Assembly (NCBI GenBank): GCA_900473045.1
Contig: UCKS01000023.1
Coordinates: forward strand, 124,001 to 188,000
DNA length: 64,000 bases
Direction of reading: 5' to 3'
From: Hyphomicrobiales bacterium
Lineage (GTDB): Bacteria > Pseudomonadota > Alphaproteobacteria > Rhizobiales > Rhizobiaceae
Under the pieces are notes generated by a model, which worked only from the letters and a program-made list of their open reading frames with translations, searched no databases and was not told where the DNA came from. Each line of letters starts with the position of its first letter. Positions within the stretch are counted from its first letter, which is position 1. The translations under genes were made by a program, and so were the position numbers. Below are positions 1 to 8,682 of the stretch, piece by piece.

Positions 1-339
1 ATTGCCGCGCAGGAGGAACGCATTCTCGATGAAAACCTCTTGAGTATCGGACGCCGGTCGGCGCTCGAGCGGGCGGCCTATCTCTTGGCCTTCCTCTATC
101 AGCGCGCCAAGGCAAGCAATCTCTTCAAGGGCGAACGTGTCTCCATTCCGATCACGCAGCAGCACGTGGCCGATACGCTCGGGCTTTCCATCGTTCACAC
201 CAACAAGACCTTGAAAAAGCTCGGTGAGCGCAAGCTCATCCGCTGGGCCGATCGCGGCTGCGATATCCTGGATGACGAAGGGCTGATGAAGATCTCTGGC
301 TGGGAAGGATATCCCGAACAGCGCCGTCCGTTCATCTGA
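1..339 (+). CDS. Crp/Fnr-family transcriptional regulator, C-terminal part (5' end outside window)
   Basis: The reading frame is open from base 1 and ends at 339, giving the last 112 residues of a protein that begins before the window. Visible residues 51-75 form a winged helix-turn-helix of the Crp/Fnr type (ITQQHVADTLGLS followed by a recognition helix with HTNKTLKKL), then the wing with IRWADRGCDILD. The cyclic-nucleotide-binding-like sensor domain is not visible, so the signal cannot be judged. In this family the sensor may bind cAMP, an Fe-S cluster or haem, or none; no FixK/Fnr cysteine motif can be assessed here. It probably acts as a DNA-binding regulator in the cytoplasm. Its target is unknown, and the 141 bases that follow before the next gene show no obvious operon link. 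Confidence 0.85.
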   Translation: MAAQEERILDENLLSIGRRSALERAAYLLAFLYQRAKASNLFKGERVSIPITQQHVADTLGLSIVHTNKTLKKLGERKLIRWADRGCDILDDEGLMKISGWEGYPEQRRPFI

Positions 340-480
340 GGCGCTGCCGGTGCGCCATTGCGGTTTAATCGCGCCGGGACGTGTCTTATTTAAATGCCAG
401 CTCCCGTTTCATGCAATACTTGTCTGTTCCAAGACCGCGCTCCAATAGTGCGGGATGATTTGCAGACAGGACCCTAATCG

Positions 481-864
481 GTGGCGCTCACGGAAATTCC
501 AGTGTCGATCAAGCGCGTGCTGGTGTTGGAAGACAATTTCATCATCGCCATGGAAGCCGAGGATATTTTGAAGTCGATCGGCATCGGCCATGTCGAGATT
601 GCCGTCAATGTCGCCGAGGCGCAGGCTTTGATCGAGGAGCACGCCTTCGATTTTGCCCTTCTCGATGTCAATCTGGGTGCGCATACGAGTTTTGACTTCG
701 CCGGTCTGCTGATCGAGCGCGGTATAGCCTTCGGTTTTGTCAGCGGTTATGGCGATGATTTCGACTTTCCCGCCGCGATGCGCGATATGCCTCGCATCAG
801 CAAGCCTTTCAACGAAGGCACGGTGTCTGGCCTTCTTGGTACGGTCTTGGCCAACCGGCCTTAG
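481..864 (+). CDS. single-domain response regulator (receiver only)
   Basis: A 127-residue protein beginning at a GTG codon and consisting almost entirely of one CheY-like receiver domain. Residues 11-20 hold the acidic pocket (VLVLEDNF, E17-D18), D62 in ALLDVNL is the predicted phosphorylated aspartate, and K108 in ISKPF is the conserved lysine. No output domain follows, so it presumably acts by protein-protein contact or as a phosphate shuttle or sink. Single-receiver proteins of this type are common in rhizobia and often work with HWE/HisKA_2 kinases, but no kinase lies next to it here. The GTG start is the first in-frame start after the intergenic region. An upstream RBS is not clear (AGGACCC just before it), so the exact start is less certain than the identity. 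Confidence 0.85.
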   Translation: MALTEIPVSIKRVLVLEDNFIIAMEAEDILKSIGIGHVEIAVNVAEAQALIEEHAFDFALLDVNLGAHTSFDFAGLLIERGIAFGFVSGYGDDFDFPAAMRDMPRISKPFNEGTVSGLLGTVLANRP

Positions 865-1081
865 TTCTCATTCTGCTCCATCGCCTCCGGCATTCCGGTT
901 CCGCGCAACCCGGCGCTGCTCAACCAGCGGTTTTTGCTATGCTTATGGAAAAAATCCGCATAGCTTCCTGTTACCGTCAACGCGGTGAAGGGCACCGGTG
1001 CTCATCTTGTAACGAATGATTTCCGTCGATCCCATCGTCTTGTCATTGGCGTGGGACGCGTATATTGAGGGGCCATAATAA

Positions 1082-2215
1082 ATGGTTCGGCTTGAATATC
1101 GGAATGAGCGGGCGCAGATGAGTGAAAAACCGAAATTCCGTCAGTCCGGATGGTGGCTGGCATCGCTGACGGTCTTGGCCCTGACCTCCTGCGAGGGCGA
1201 AACGAAGCCTGCGGAAACGGCAAAAACGCCTGTCCGGACTCAGATTGCCCAATTTGTCGATCACCGGCAGACGGTGACGCTGACGGGCGAGGTCGTCGCC
1301 CATGTCCAGACCAACCTCTCTTTTCGCGTCAGCGGCCAGATAACGGAATGGCTGGTGGATGTCGGTTCGCATGTCACGGCCGGCGAGGTTCTGGCACGCA
1401 TCGATCCCAGCGAGCAGAAGGCCGATGTCGAAGCTGCCGAGGCGGCGGTGCGCGCGGCAGAAGCGCAGGTCACCCAGGCTGCCGCCTCATTCGAGCGGCA
1501 GAAATCGCTGCTGGCGAAGAATTCCACGACACAGGAAACCTTCGATCAGGCGCAGACGGCGTTGCAGACTGCCGAAGGATCGCTGGATGCGTCGAAAGCC
1601 ATGCTCGGTACAGCCCGCGATGCGTTGTCCTATACGGAACTGAAGGCCGATGCCGATGGTATCGTCACCGTGCGCAACGCCGAGACGGGCCAGGTGGTTC
1701 AGGCCGCGCAAACCATGTTTTCCGTCGCACGGGATGGTCCTCGCGACGCGATCTTCGACGTTTACGAATCGCTGCTGTTCGAAAAGCCGTCCGAGCCGAA
1801 AATCCAGCTGGCGCTGGTCAGCGATCCATCGGTCAAGACAGAGGGAACGATCAGCGAGGTCTCGCCGACGATCGATACCACGACCGGAACCGTGCGCGTC
1901 AAGATCGCCATGGATGCGACGCCCGATCGCATGACGCTCGGCGCGCCGGTCACCGGTTTTGCCCGCTCGACACCGGCAAAGCTGATCATCCTACCCTGGA
2001 CGTCGCTCTCTTCACTCGACGGGCAGCCGGCGGTCTGGGTGGTGGACGACCAGGACAGCACGGTCACTCGAAAGCCGGTAAAGGTGGCGTCCTACGAGAC
2101 AGGCCGGGTGCTTATTTCCGAAGGAATTTCCAAGGGCGAGACCGTGGTCGTCGAGGGTGCAAAGATGCTGCGCCCCGGCCAGTCGGTCGATGTCATCAAG
2201 GAGCAGGCGCAATGA
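1082..2215 (+). CDS. RND efflux periplasmic adaptor subunit (lipoprotein), first of two
   Basis: A 377-residue membrane-fusion (HlyD/AcrA-type) adaptor. The N-terminus has a hydrophobic segment ending in ALTSC, a lipobox that predicts lipid attachment at that cysteine in the inner membrane. A biotinyl-lipoyl-like half (SFRVSGQITEWLVDVGSHVTAGEVLARID), a long alpha-helical hairpin rich in Ala/Glu/Gln and the returning lipoyl half (AETGQVV) follow in the normal order, then beta-barrel and membrane-proximal domains. A GAGGGG ribosome-binding site lies 9 bases before the ATG at 1082; an internal ATG at 1118 would give a shorter, more typical signal peptide, so either start is possible. The gene overlaps the next adaptor gene by an ATGA junction, and the pump gene follows: a three-gene efflux operon. 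Substrate unknown. Confidence 0.88.
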   Translation: MVRLEYRNERAQMSEKPKFRQSGWWLASLTVLALTSCEGETKPAETAKTPVRTQIAQFVDHRQTVTLTGEVVAHVQTNLSFRVSGQITEWLVDVGSHVTAGEVLARIDPSEQKADVEAAEAAVRAAEAQVTQAAASFERQKSLLAKNSTTQETFDQAQTALQTAEGSLDASKAMLGTARDALSYTELKADADGIVTVRNAETGQVVQAAQTMFSVARDGPRDAIFDVYESLLFEKPSEPKIQLALVSDPSVKTEGTISEVSPTIDTTTGTVRVKIAMDATPDRMTLGAPVTGFARSTPAKLIILPWTSLSSLDGQPAVWVVDDQDSTVTRKPVKVASYETGRVLISEGISKGETVVVEGAKMLRPGQSVDVIKEQAQ

Positions 2216-3291
2216 ACCGGATTCTGCTGGGACTGCTTGCTGCGCCAACCATGCTTTGGATCCTGACCGGCTGCCAGAAAAACGAAGAAAAGGGCGAACC
2301 GGTGATCCGCCCGGTGCTGTCGCAAATTGTGGTTTCCCAGCGGCTCGCCACGCCCAGTTTTGCCGGCACGGTGCAGCCGAAAGTCCAGACCAACTTCGGA
2401 CCTCGGGTGACGGGGCTGCTGGTGGCGCGCGATGTCGATACCGGCGATACGGTGAAGCAGGGCCAGCTGTTGGCAGCACTCGATCCGACAGCGCTGGAAC
2501 TGGCCGTCGGATCGGCCCGGGCTGATCTCGCCAATGCCGAGGCGACGCTTGCCAATACCATCTCGGTCGAACGACGCACGAAGGCGCTGCTCAAGATAGG
2601 CACGGAAACGCAGGCGTCGGTGGAAAGTGCCGAACAGGCAAGCGCTGCGGCAGAGGCATCCGTCGTACAGTCGCGTGCGGCTTTGTCGAAGGCCGAGGAG
2701 CAGCTTTCGTATGCGCAGGTCAAGGCCGCCTTCGATGGCGTGGTCACCCAGACCGGAGCGGAGGTGGGCCAGGTGGTTGCCGCCGGTGCCGCAGTGGTGA
2801 CCGTTGCCCGGCCGGATGCCCGGGATGCGGTCGTGGACGTTCCCGACGGCAATGCGCTTTTGCCGGTCGGTACGCCGTTTCTGGTCTCCCTGCAGATCGA
2901 TCCGGCCATCACTGTTGGCGGTGTTGTCCGCGAGGTCGCACCGGCCGCAGATCCGGCAACGCGAACGCGCCGCGTCAAGATCGCCCTGGAAAATCCACCG
3001 GCTGCCTTCCGGCTCGGCACCACGATCACTGCCACGCTCAAGGAAGCCATAGTCGAACAGCTGGTGCTGCCGGCAACCGCGATTCTGGTGCGTGACGGAA
3101 AATCCTATGTCTGGGTGGTGGATGAGAGCGGCGGGACGGTCAAGACCCGGGAAGTGGTGACCGGGCCGCAGGTTGGCACCGGGATCGTCATCACCTCCGG
3201 CATCGATGCCGGCATCCGGGTTGTGACAGCGGGTGTCCATAGTCTTGAGGATGGTCAGAAGATCAAAGTTGAGGACGAGGCGCAGTCATGA
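2212..3291 (+). CDS. RND efflux periplasmic adaptor subunit (lipoprotein), second of two
   Basis: A 359-residue adaptor of the same family as its upstream neighbour but clearly different in sequence. The start is the ATG at 2212, which overlaps the stop of the previous gene (ATGA). A much longer open frame runs through this position from 1150, but its upstream part is only a shadow of the first adaptor. The N-terminus (MNRILLGLLAAP then ILTGC) is a lipoprotein signal with lipobox cysteine near residue 20. Lipoyl-type halves (GPRVTGLLVARDVDTGDTVKQG and GAEVGQVV) flank a helical hairpin. Having two adaptors for one RND pump suggests a hetero-oligomeric adaptor ring, as known for some RND systems; this is inference. 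The gene ends overlapping the pump start. Confidence 0.88.
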   Translation: MNRILLGLLAAPTMLWILTGCQKNEEKGEPVIRPVLSQIVVSQRLATPSFAGTVQPKVQTNFGPRVTGLLVARDVDTGDTVKQGQLLAALDPTALELAVGSARADLANAEATLANTISVERRTKALLKIGTETQASVESAEQASAAAEASVVQSRAALSKAEEQLSYAQVKAAFDGVVTQTGAEVGQVVAAGAAVVTVARPDARDAVVDVPDGNALLPVGTPFLVSLQIDPAITVGGVVREVAPAADPATRTRRVKIALENPPAAFRLGTTITATLKEAIVEQLVLPATAILVRDGKSYVWVVDESGGTVKTREVVTGPQVGTGIVITSGIDAGIRVVTAGVHSLEDGQKIKVEDEAQS

Positions 3292-6200
3292 AGAAATTCA
3301 ACCTGTCCGACTGGGCGCTCGATCACGCATCGATGGTCTGGTATTTCATGATCGTTTTCGGCCTGCTTGGTTTCTTTTCCTATCTGAGCCTTGGCCGCGA
3401 AGAAGATCCGTCCTTTACCATCAAGACCATGACGATCTCCGCCCAGTGGCCGGGTGCTTCCGTCGAGGAAACCACCCGCCAGGTCACGGAGCGGATCGAG
3501 CGCAAGATGGAGGAACTGGAATCGCTCGACTACACGCGCAGCATCACCACGCCGGGCCAGACACTCGTCTTCGTCAATCTGAAGGATACGACGAAGGCGC
3601 GGGATGTCGCCTCGATCTGGTTGACCGTGCGCAACATGATCGGCGATATCAGCGGCCAGTTTCCCTCCGGTGTCGTCGGGCCGACTTTCAACGACCGCTT
3701 TGGCGATGTATTCGGCAATATCTATGCGTTTACGTCCGATGGGCTGACACAGAGACAATTGCGCGATTATGTCGAGACCGCTCGGCGCGAAATCCTGACG
3801 GTTCCGAATGTCGGCAAGGTCGATATTGTCGGCGCGCAGGACGAGGTAATCTATCTCGAATTCTCGACGCGGCAATTGGCTGCGCTTGGCATCAACCAGA
3901 ACGATGTGATTGCCACGCTGCAGGCGCAGAACGCGATTGCGCCTTCGGGTGTCGTACAGGCCAAGGGCGAACGCGTCAGCATACGGGTCAACGGCCAGTT
4001 CTCCTCCGAAGACAGCCTGCGGGCCGTCAATCTGCAGGTCAACAACCGCTTCTTCCGCCTCACTGACATCGCCACGATCACCCGTGGCTATACCGATCCG
4101 CCGACAGCGTTGTTCCGCTACAATGGTCAGCCGGCGATCGGCTTGGCGATCGGCATGAAGCAGGGCGCCAATCTTCTGGAATTTGGCGACCATGTCGAGG
4201 CAAAGATCAGCCAGGTGGAAGCGGAACTGCCCGTTGGCGTCGGCGTCCATCTGGTCTCCGACCAGCCGCTGATCGTCGAAGAGGCGGTGTCAGGCTTTAC
4301 CCGGGGCCTGGCAGAAGCCGTCATCATCGTTCTTCTCGTCAGCTTCGTTAGTCTCGGCGTGCGGGCAGGTCTTGTGGTTGCTCTGTCGATCCCGCTGACG
4401 CTGGCCATCACCTTCGTCGTCATGTCCTATTTCGGCATATCGCTTCAGCGGATTTCGCTCGGCGCGCTGATCATTGCACTGGGGCTTCTCGTCGATGACG
4501 CGATGATCGCTGTGGAGATGATGGTGGCGCGGCTGGAGGCGGGCGATTCGCTGCGCAAGGCGGCCACCTATGTCTATACGTCCACGGCATTCCCGATGCT
4601 GACCGGCACATTGGTCACCGTCGCCAGCTTCATTCCCGTCGGCCTCAACAACAGCGCCGCCGGCGAATTCACCTTCACGCTCTTCGTCGTCATCGCCGTT
4701 TCACTGGTGGTGTCCTGGATCGTCGCGGTGGTGTTTGCGCCGCTGCTCGGCGTGACCATCCTGCCCAAGACCATGAAACAGCATCATGACCGGAAAAGCG
4801 GGGTCGCACGGGTGTTTTCCCGCGTGCTCGGCTGGTGCATGCGCTGGAAATGGACGACGATCGCTTTGACGGTGGTGGTGTTTGCCGTCTCGTTGTTTGG
4901 CATGACCCGCGTTCAACAGCAGTTCTTCCCGTCGTCGGACCGCCTCGAGCTGATCGTCGACTGGTCCTTGCCGCAACATGCGTCGATTACCGATACCAAT
5001 GCGCAGATGGCGAAGTTCGAGCAGGACAAGCTTGTCGGCAATCCCGATGTCGAGCGCTGGTCCACCTATGTCGGACAGGGCGCGGTACGCTTCGTTCTCT
5101 CCTTCGATGTGCAGCCGCCGGATACCTCGTTTGGCCAGACGATCATCGTCACTAAGAGCCTGGAAGTCCGCGACAGGCTGCGGGCCGACCTGCAGAAGTA
5201 TCTGAAGGAAACATTCGTCGGCACGGATGCCTATGTGAAGCTGCTCGACATCGGGCCGCCGGTCGGACGGCCGGTGCAGTACCGGGTCAGCGGGCCGGAT
5301 ATCGGCAAGGTGCGCGAGCATGCGCTGGAATTCGGCAGTGTTCTCGGCCACCATCCGCTGCTGGGCGATGTCGTCTACGACTGGAACGAGCCGGCCCGCG
5401 TCATCAAGGTGGACGTGCTGCAGGACAAGGCCCGCCAGCTGGGCGTCACCTCGCAGGATATCGCCTCGGCGCTCAACGGTATTGTCGGCGGAACGACCGT
5501 GACCCAGGTTCGTGACGATATCTATTTGATCAATGTCGTTGCCCGCGCCAAAGCGTCGGAGCGGCAATCGATCGAACTGTTGCGGGATTTGCAGCTGGCA
5601 ACGACCAACGGCAATTCCGTGCCGCTCGCCGCCGTCGCAAGCTTTCGCTATGAGATGGAACAGCCGGTCGTCTGGCGCCGGTCGCGCTTGCCGACGCTGA
5701 CCGTCAAGGCTGGTATTCGGGATGCGACGCAGCCGGCGACCATTGTCGCGCAATTGTCGAAGGACGTTGCCGCCTTTGCGGAAAAGCTGCCGCCCGGATA
5801 CAAGATCGAGGTCGGCGGCAGCGTCGAGGAAAGTGGCAAGAGCCAGGCGCCGATCGCTGCCGTCGTGCCGCTGATGCTGTTTGTGATGGCGACGATCCTG
5901 ATGATCCAGCTACAGAGTTTTTCACGGTTGTTCCTGGTCTTTGCCGTGGCGCCGCTGGCGTTGATCGGAGTGGTGGCGGCATTGCTGTTCAGCAATTCGC
6001 CAATGGGCTTCGTCGCCATTCTCGGCATTCTGGCGCTAATCGGTATCCTCATTCGAAACTCGGTCATCCTTGTGGTGCAGATCGAACATCTGCGCACTGA
6101 AGGTATAGCGCCGTGGCAGGCGGTGCAGGAGGCGACCGAGCACCGGATGCGGCCGATCATGCTGACGGCTGCGGCCGCCAGCCTGGCGCTAATCCCGATC

Positions 6201-6392
6201 GCCCGGGAAATCTTCTGGGGACCGATGGCCTATGCGATGATGGGTGGCATCATTGTCGGTACCGTGCTGACACTGCTCTTCCTGCCCGCACTCTATCTCG
6301 CCTGGTTCCGCATCAAGCCGCCGGAAAAGACCGAGGAGGTCACGCTCGAAGGATCGGCGGTGGCAACCACGGATGATGCGGTGCCGGTCTGA
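3288..6392 (+). CDS. RND family efflux pump, inner-membrane permease (AcrB/MexF-like)
   Basis: A 1034-residue proton-driven export pump of the resistance-nodulation-division superfamily, the usual length for the family. The start overlaps the adaptor stop (ATGA at 3288). The protein shows the duplicated RND layout: one transmembrane helix (MVWYFMIVFGLLGFFSYL), a large periplasmic porter/docking loop, a six-helix bundle containing the proton-relay motif ALGLLVDDAMIAVE, a second periplasmic loop beginning after TRVQQQFFPSSD, and a second helix bundle ending with LPALYLAWF. It should form a trimer with the two upstream lipoprotein adaptors. No outer-membrane TolC-like factor is encoded in this operon, so it presumably borrows one from elsewhere. 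Substrate cannot be predicted; drug or solvent efflux is typical of relatives. Confidence 0.93.
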   Translation: MKKFNLSDWALDHASMVWYFMIVFGLLGFFSYLSLGREEDPSFTIKTMTISAQWPGASVEETTRQVTERIERKMEELESLDYTRSITTPGQTLVFVNLKDTTKARDVASIWLTVRNMIGDISGQFPSGVVGPTFNDRFGDVFGNIYAFTSDGLTQRQLRDYVETARREILTVPNVGKVDIVGAQDEVIYLEFSTRQLAALGINQNDVIATLQAQNAIAPSGVVQAKGERVSIRVNGQFSSEDSLRAVNLQVNNRFFRLTDIATITRGYTDPPTALFRYNGQPAIGLAIGMKQGANLLEFGDHVEAKISQVEAELPVGVGVHLVSDQPLIVEEAVSGFTRGLAEAVIIVLLVSFVSLGVRAGLVVALSIPLTLAITFVVMSYFGISLQRISLGALIIALGLLVDDAMIAVEMMVARLEAGDSLRKAATYVYTSTAFPMLTGTLVTVASFIPVGLNNSAAGEFTFTLFVVIAVSLVVSWIVAVVFAPLLGVTILPKTMKQHHDRKSGVARVFSRVLGWCMRWKWTTIALTVVVFAVSLFGMTRVQQQFFPSSDRLELIVDWSLPQHASITDTNAQMAKFEQDKLVGNPDVERWSTYVGQGAVRFVLSFDVQPPDTSFGQTIIVTKSLEVRDRLRADLQKYLKETFVGTDAYVKLLDIGPPVGRPVQYRVSGPDIGKVREHALEFGSVLGHHPLLGDVVYDWNEPARVIKVDVLQDKARQLGVTSQDIASALNGIVGGTTVTQVRDDIYLINVVARAKASERQSIELLRDLQLATTNGNSVPLAAVASFRYEMEQPVVWRRSRLPTLTVKAGIRDATQPATIVAQLSKDVAAFAEKLPPGYKIEVGGSVEESGKSQAPIAAVVPLMLFVMATILMIQLQSFSRLFLVFAVAPLALIGVVAALLFSNSPMGFVAILGILALIGILIRNSVILVVQIEHLRTEGIAPWQAVQEATEHRMRPIMLTAAAASLALIPIAREIFWGPMAYAMMGGIIVGTVLTLLFLPALYLAWFRIKPPEKTEEVTLEGSAVATTDDAVPV

Positions 6393-6411
6393 AACGGCGT
6401 TTCGGCTTCAC

Positions 6412-7443
6412 CTAAAGCATCACCACCGTCAGTTCCGTCTTGTCATAGGCGAAATCGAGCGGTGTGGTTCCGGTGTGTTCCAGTACCAGCCAGTCATCAG
6501 CGTTGAGGATCGCCATGCCGACGGCGCAATTGCCGTAGGATGCGGAGGCAGCGTCGTTGTCGTTGACGCTGGCAACAACTGTGGCGCCATTGACCTTGAC
6601 GGTGACCGAAAAGGCGCCGGTTGGATTGGCCTCGACTCCAAGGCAGATCAGATAGGGGCCTGTGACCGGCACGATCAGGCGGCTGCCACCGCCTGCAACG
6701 GCGACGCCCAGCGTGAAACCGCCCTGGTTGACGCTCAAAGTGGAAAAGCCGGTCTGCGAGCCGGACGCCGGCGTCAGCACGCCGCCGCCACGGGTGGCGC
6801 GCACCAATGGCCGCTGTGGCATACGGACCTGTCCCTGTCCGGTGATGCTCAGCGCCGATTTCCAGGTGGTGCCGTCGGCACTGACCTTCACAGCGAATTC
6901 GTTCGAGCCGGTCAGCCCTATTTCGGCGCGGGCGGACCAGCCTGTCTGGAACAGAAGGCTTGCGGTATCGATTGCCGCTGCCTTGTTGACCTTGATCTGA
7001 TGGCCGCTGCCATTATGGGTCAGCAGCGTGGCGGCGGCTGCGACAGCAAGCCGGTTGGTGCTGTCGGCAGTGGTGTTGATACCGAGAAACGCCGGTGTGC
7101 CGATTGCATCGAAGTCTGCCCAGTCGGTGCCGTTGTGAATTTTTAACCGGTCTTCGGCCGCAAACCAGCCGCGCCAACCGTCCTTGGGCGTGATGAAGAT
7201 CCAGTCACCGTCCTGGCGGAAGGCAAGTTTTCCGCTCTTTCCCACCCAGGCTGCGACCGGTGACGCCGTGACATGGAAACACGTTCCCTCCTGCGGGTCG
7301 GATGGCGGGGTCGAGAGCGAAGCGATGATCGTCAACTGGGTGAGGGCATCGAGGCGCTGCAGGGCTTCATTGTGCGTCACGTGTTTCTGCGCCTGCGACG
7401 GCAGGATATAGGGCAGTTCCAGGTTGACGGTTGTTTCGCTCAT
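6412..7443 (-). CDS. DUF2793-domain protein (phage/GTA-tail associated family)
   Basis: A 343-residue protein convergent with the RND operon, 19 bases away. The first ~110 residues carry the DUF2793 signature: LELPYILPSQAQKHVTHNEALQRLD, then TCFHVTASPVAAWVGKSGKLAFRQDGDWIFITPKDGWRGW. This domain is common in alphaproteobacterial prophage and gene-transfer-agent tail modules, where it is thought to sit on tail-fibre-like proteins. The C-terminal half is rich in Gly/Ala/Thr/Val with beta-strand patterning, compatible with a C1q/TNF-like or fibre-tip fold; that is inference. No other phage gene is visible nearby, so this is an orphan copy, either a remnant of a phage module or a chromosomal GTA accessory. 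An upstream RBS (GGAGAACGG) precedes the ATG at 7443. Confidence 0.75.
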   Translation of the reverse strand: MSETTVNLELPYILPSQAQKHVTHNEALQRLDALTQLTIIASLSTPPSDPQEGTCFHVTASPVAAWVGKSGKLAFRQDGDWIFITPKDGWRGWFAAEDRLKIHNGTDWADFDAIGTPAFLGINTTADSTNRLAVAAAATLLTHNGSGHQIKVNKAAAIDTASLLFQTGWSARAEIGLTGSNEFAVKVSADGTTWKSALSITGQGQVRMPQRPLVRATRGGGVLTPASGSQTGFSTLSVNQGGFTLGVAVAGGGSRLIVPVTGPYLICLGVEANPTGAFSVTVKVNGATVVASVNDNDAASASYGNCAVGMAILNADDWLVLEHTGTTPLDFAYDKTELTVVML

Positions 7444-7605
7444 CGGTTCCGTTCTCCTTTGCGGGTGAGAAGGGTAACCGTTGGCGGAGTGGAGGGGACG
7501 GCCTGTTCACTGTGCCGTTGTTATTCAAGGGAGAATGACGCTGTCCTTGCCCGTCAATCCCCGTCTGCCATCTGGATTTTCATCGGTAATGGCCGCTGAG
7601 CGCGG

Positions 7606-8382
7606 TCAGTCCTTGCCGCGCGAGACGAAAAAGGGATTGGCGAAATCGACGTCGGACCTCTGGTTGCGCTTGCCGTAGGTCAGCGGGTTGCCGTCCATGG
7701 TCAAGGTTTCGCCGCCGGCAGCGCGCAAGACAGCATCGCCTGCTGCGGTATCCCATTCCATCGTCCGGCTCAACCGCGGATAGATATCGGCCAGCCCTTC
7801 GGCGAGAAGACAGAATTTCAGCGACGAGCCGATCGATTCGTAATCGGTGATCCCGTGCTCGGCGAGATAGGCCATGGTTTCCCGGCTGTTGTGCGAGCGG
7901 CTTGCCAGCGCCACCAGCCGGTCGCCACGGCTGCGGCAGCCGATGATGGTTGGCGGGCCGATATCACGCTGCCCGGAAACGACGGATTTTTTCGCCTTGT
8001 TGCGGGTAGCGGCATAGAGAATGCCGATTGCCGGTGCGTAGACGACGCCGACGACCGGCTCACCCTTTTCGATGAGCGCGATATTGACGGTGAAGTCGTC
8101 GTTACGGCCGACGAATTCCTTGGTGCCGTCGAGCGGATCGACGAGGAAGAACGACTTACCCTCGATGTCGGGGATATGGCCGGCGGCGACGGCTTCTTCG
8201 GCGACGACGGGAATATCCGGAAATGCGACAGCCAGAATGTCGAGAATGATTTTTTCGGCGCTCTCGTCGGCATCGGTGACGGGGGAACAGTCGGCCTTGT
8301 AGCTGACTTCCGGTCCGGCATGATAGACGTCGAGGATCGCTTTCCCCGCAGCCACCGCCGCTGCTTCCAGAATGTCGAGCAT
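7606..8382 (-). CDS. cysQ: 3'(2'),5'-bisphosphate nucleotidase CysQ
   Basis: An inositol-monophosphatase-superfamily enzyme of 258 residues that removes the 3' phosphate from PAP/PAPS, a by-product of sulfate assimilation and sulfotransferase reactions; it acts in the cytoplasm with Mg2+. Metal-binding motifs are visible: AEEAV (E62-E63) and DPLDGTKEF (D82, D85), plus the late WDTAAGDAVLRAAGG motif. I chose the ATG at 8382 (MLDILEAAAVAAG) because AGGA lies 7 bases upstream and the E. coli enzyme also begins at this point; in-frame ATGs at 8418 and 8454 would add 12 or 24 residues. The gene is divergent from soxB, with 300 bases between. No sulfate-assimilation genes lie beside it. Confidence 0.9.
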   Translation of the reverse strand: MLDILEAAAVAAGKAILDVYHAGPEVSYKADCSPVTDADESAEKIILDILAVAFPDIPVVAEEAVAAGHIPDIEGKSFFLVDPLDGTKEFVGRNDDFTVNIALIEKGEPVVGVVYAPAIGILYAATRNKAKKSVVSGQRDIGPPTIIGCRSRGDRLVALASRSHNSRETMAYLAEHGITDYESIGSSLKFCLLAEGLADIYPRLSRTMEWDTAAGDAVLRAAGGETLTMDGNPLTYGKRNQRSDVDFANPFFVSRGKD

Positions 8383-8682
8383 CTGTGCTTCCTGTGCCTT
8401 CCTGCCGTCCACGGCCATAATCTCCGATATCCCGCAGACGTTGAATTCCAACATCCGGAACGCGCATTATACATCCGCATTCCTTACCGGTCTTTTCAAG
8501 ATTCGCGCGTGAAATTTTCTCGACTGTGCTGCATATGGCACTGCGTCCTGTGTGCTGTTCGGATAGAGGTGCGACAGCGGAGTGCGGCGTATCAGGCCCG
8601 GCCTTTTCCAGCCTAGCCTTTGCGCTCGACCCGGCATATGCAAATGTGCGTTGCAACATGGTTAGGATGAGTTGGGACTGGC
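8383..8682. other. intergenic region between divergent cysQ and soxB
   Basis: This 300-base stretch separates two divergent transcription units and must hold the promoters of cysQ (leftward) and soxB (rightward). I see no convincing coding potential, no strong palindrome and no clear sigma-70 hexamer pair. In-frame upstream ATGs for cysQ fall in its first 75 bases. Confidence 0.6.

Noticed and set aside
2092..3240. Long minus-strand open frame under the second adaptor
   Set aside because: Composition (His/Arg/Gly/Asp-rich) and position show it to be an antisense shadow.
1150..3291. A 713-codon open frame spanning both adaptor genes
   Set aside because: Its first ~350 codons are an Arg/Gly-rich off-frame shadow of the first adaptor; the true second adaptor starts at 2212 with a lipoprotein signal and an ATGA overlap.
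6391..6403. GAAAC-GGC-GTTTC hairpin at the end of the RND pump gene
   Set aside because: Only 5 bp, overlapping the stop codon, no T-run; too weak to call a terminator.
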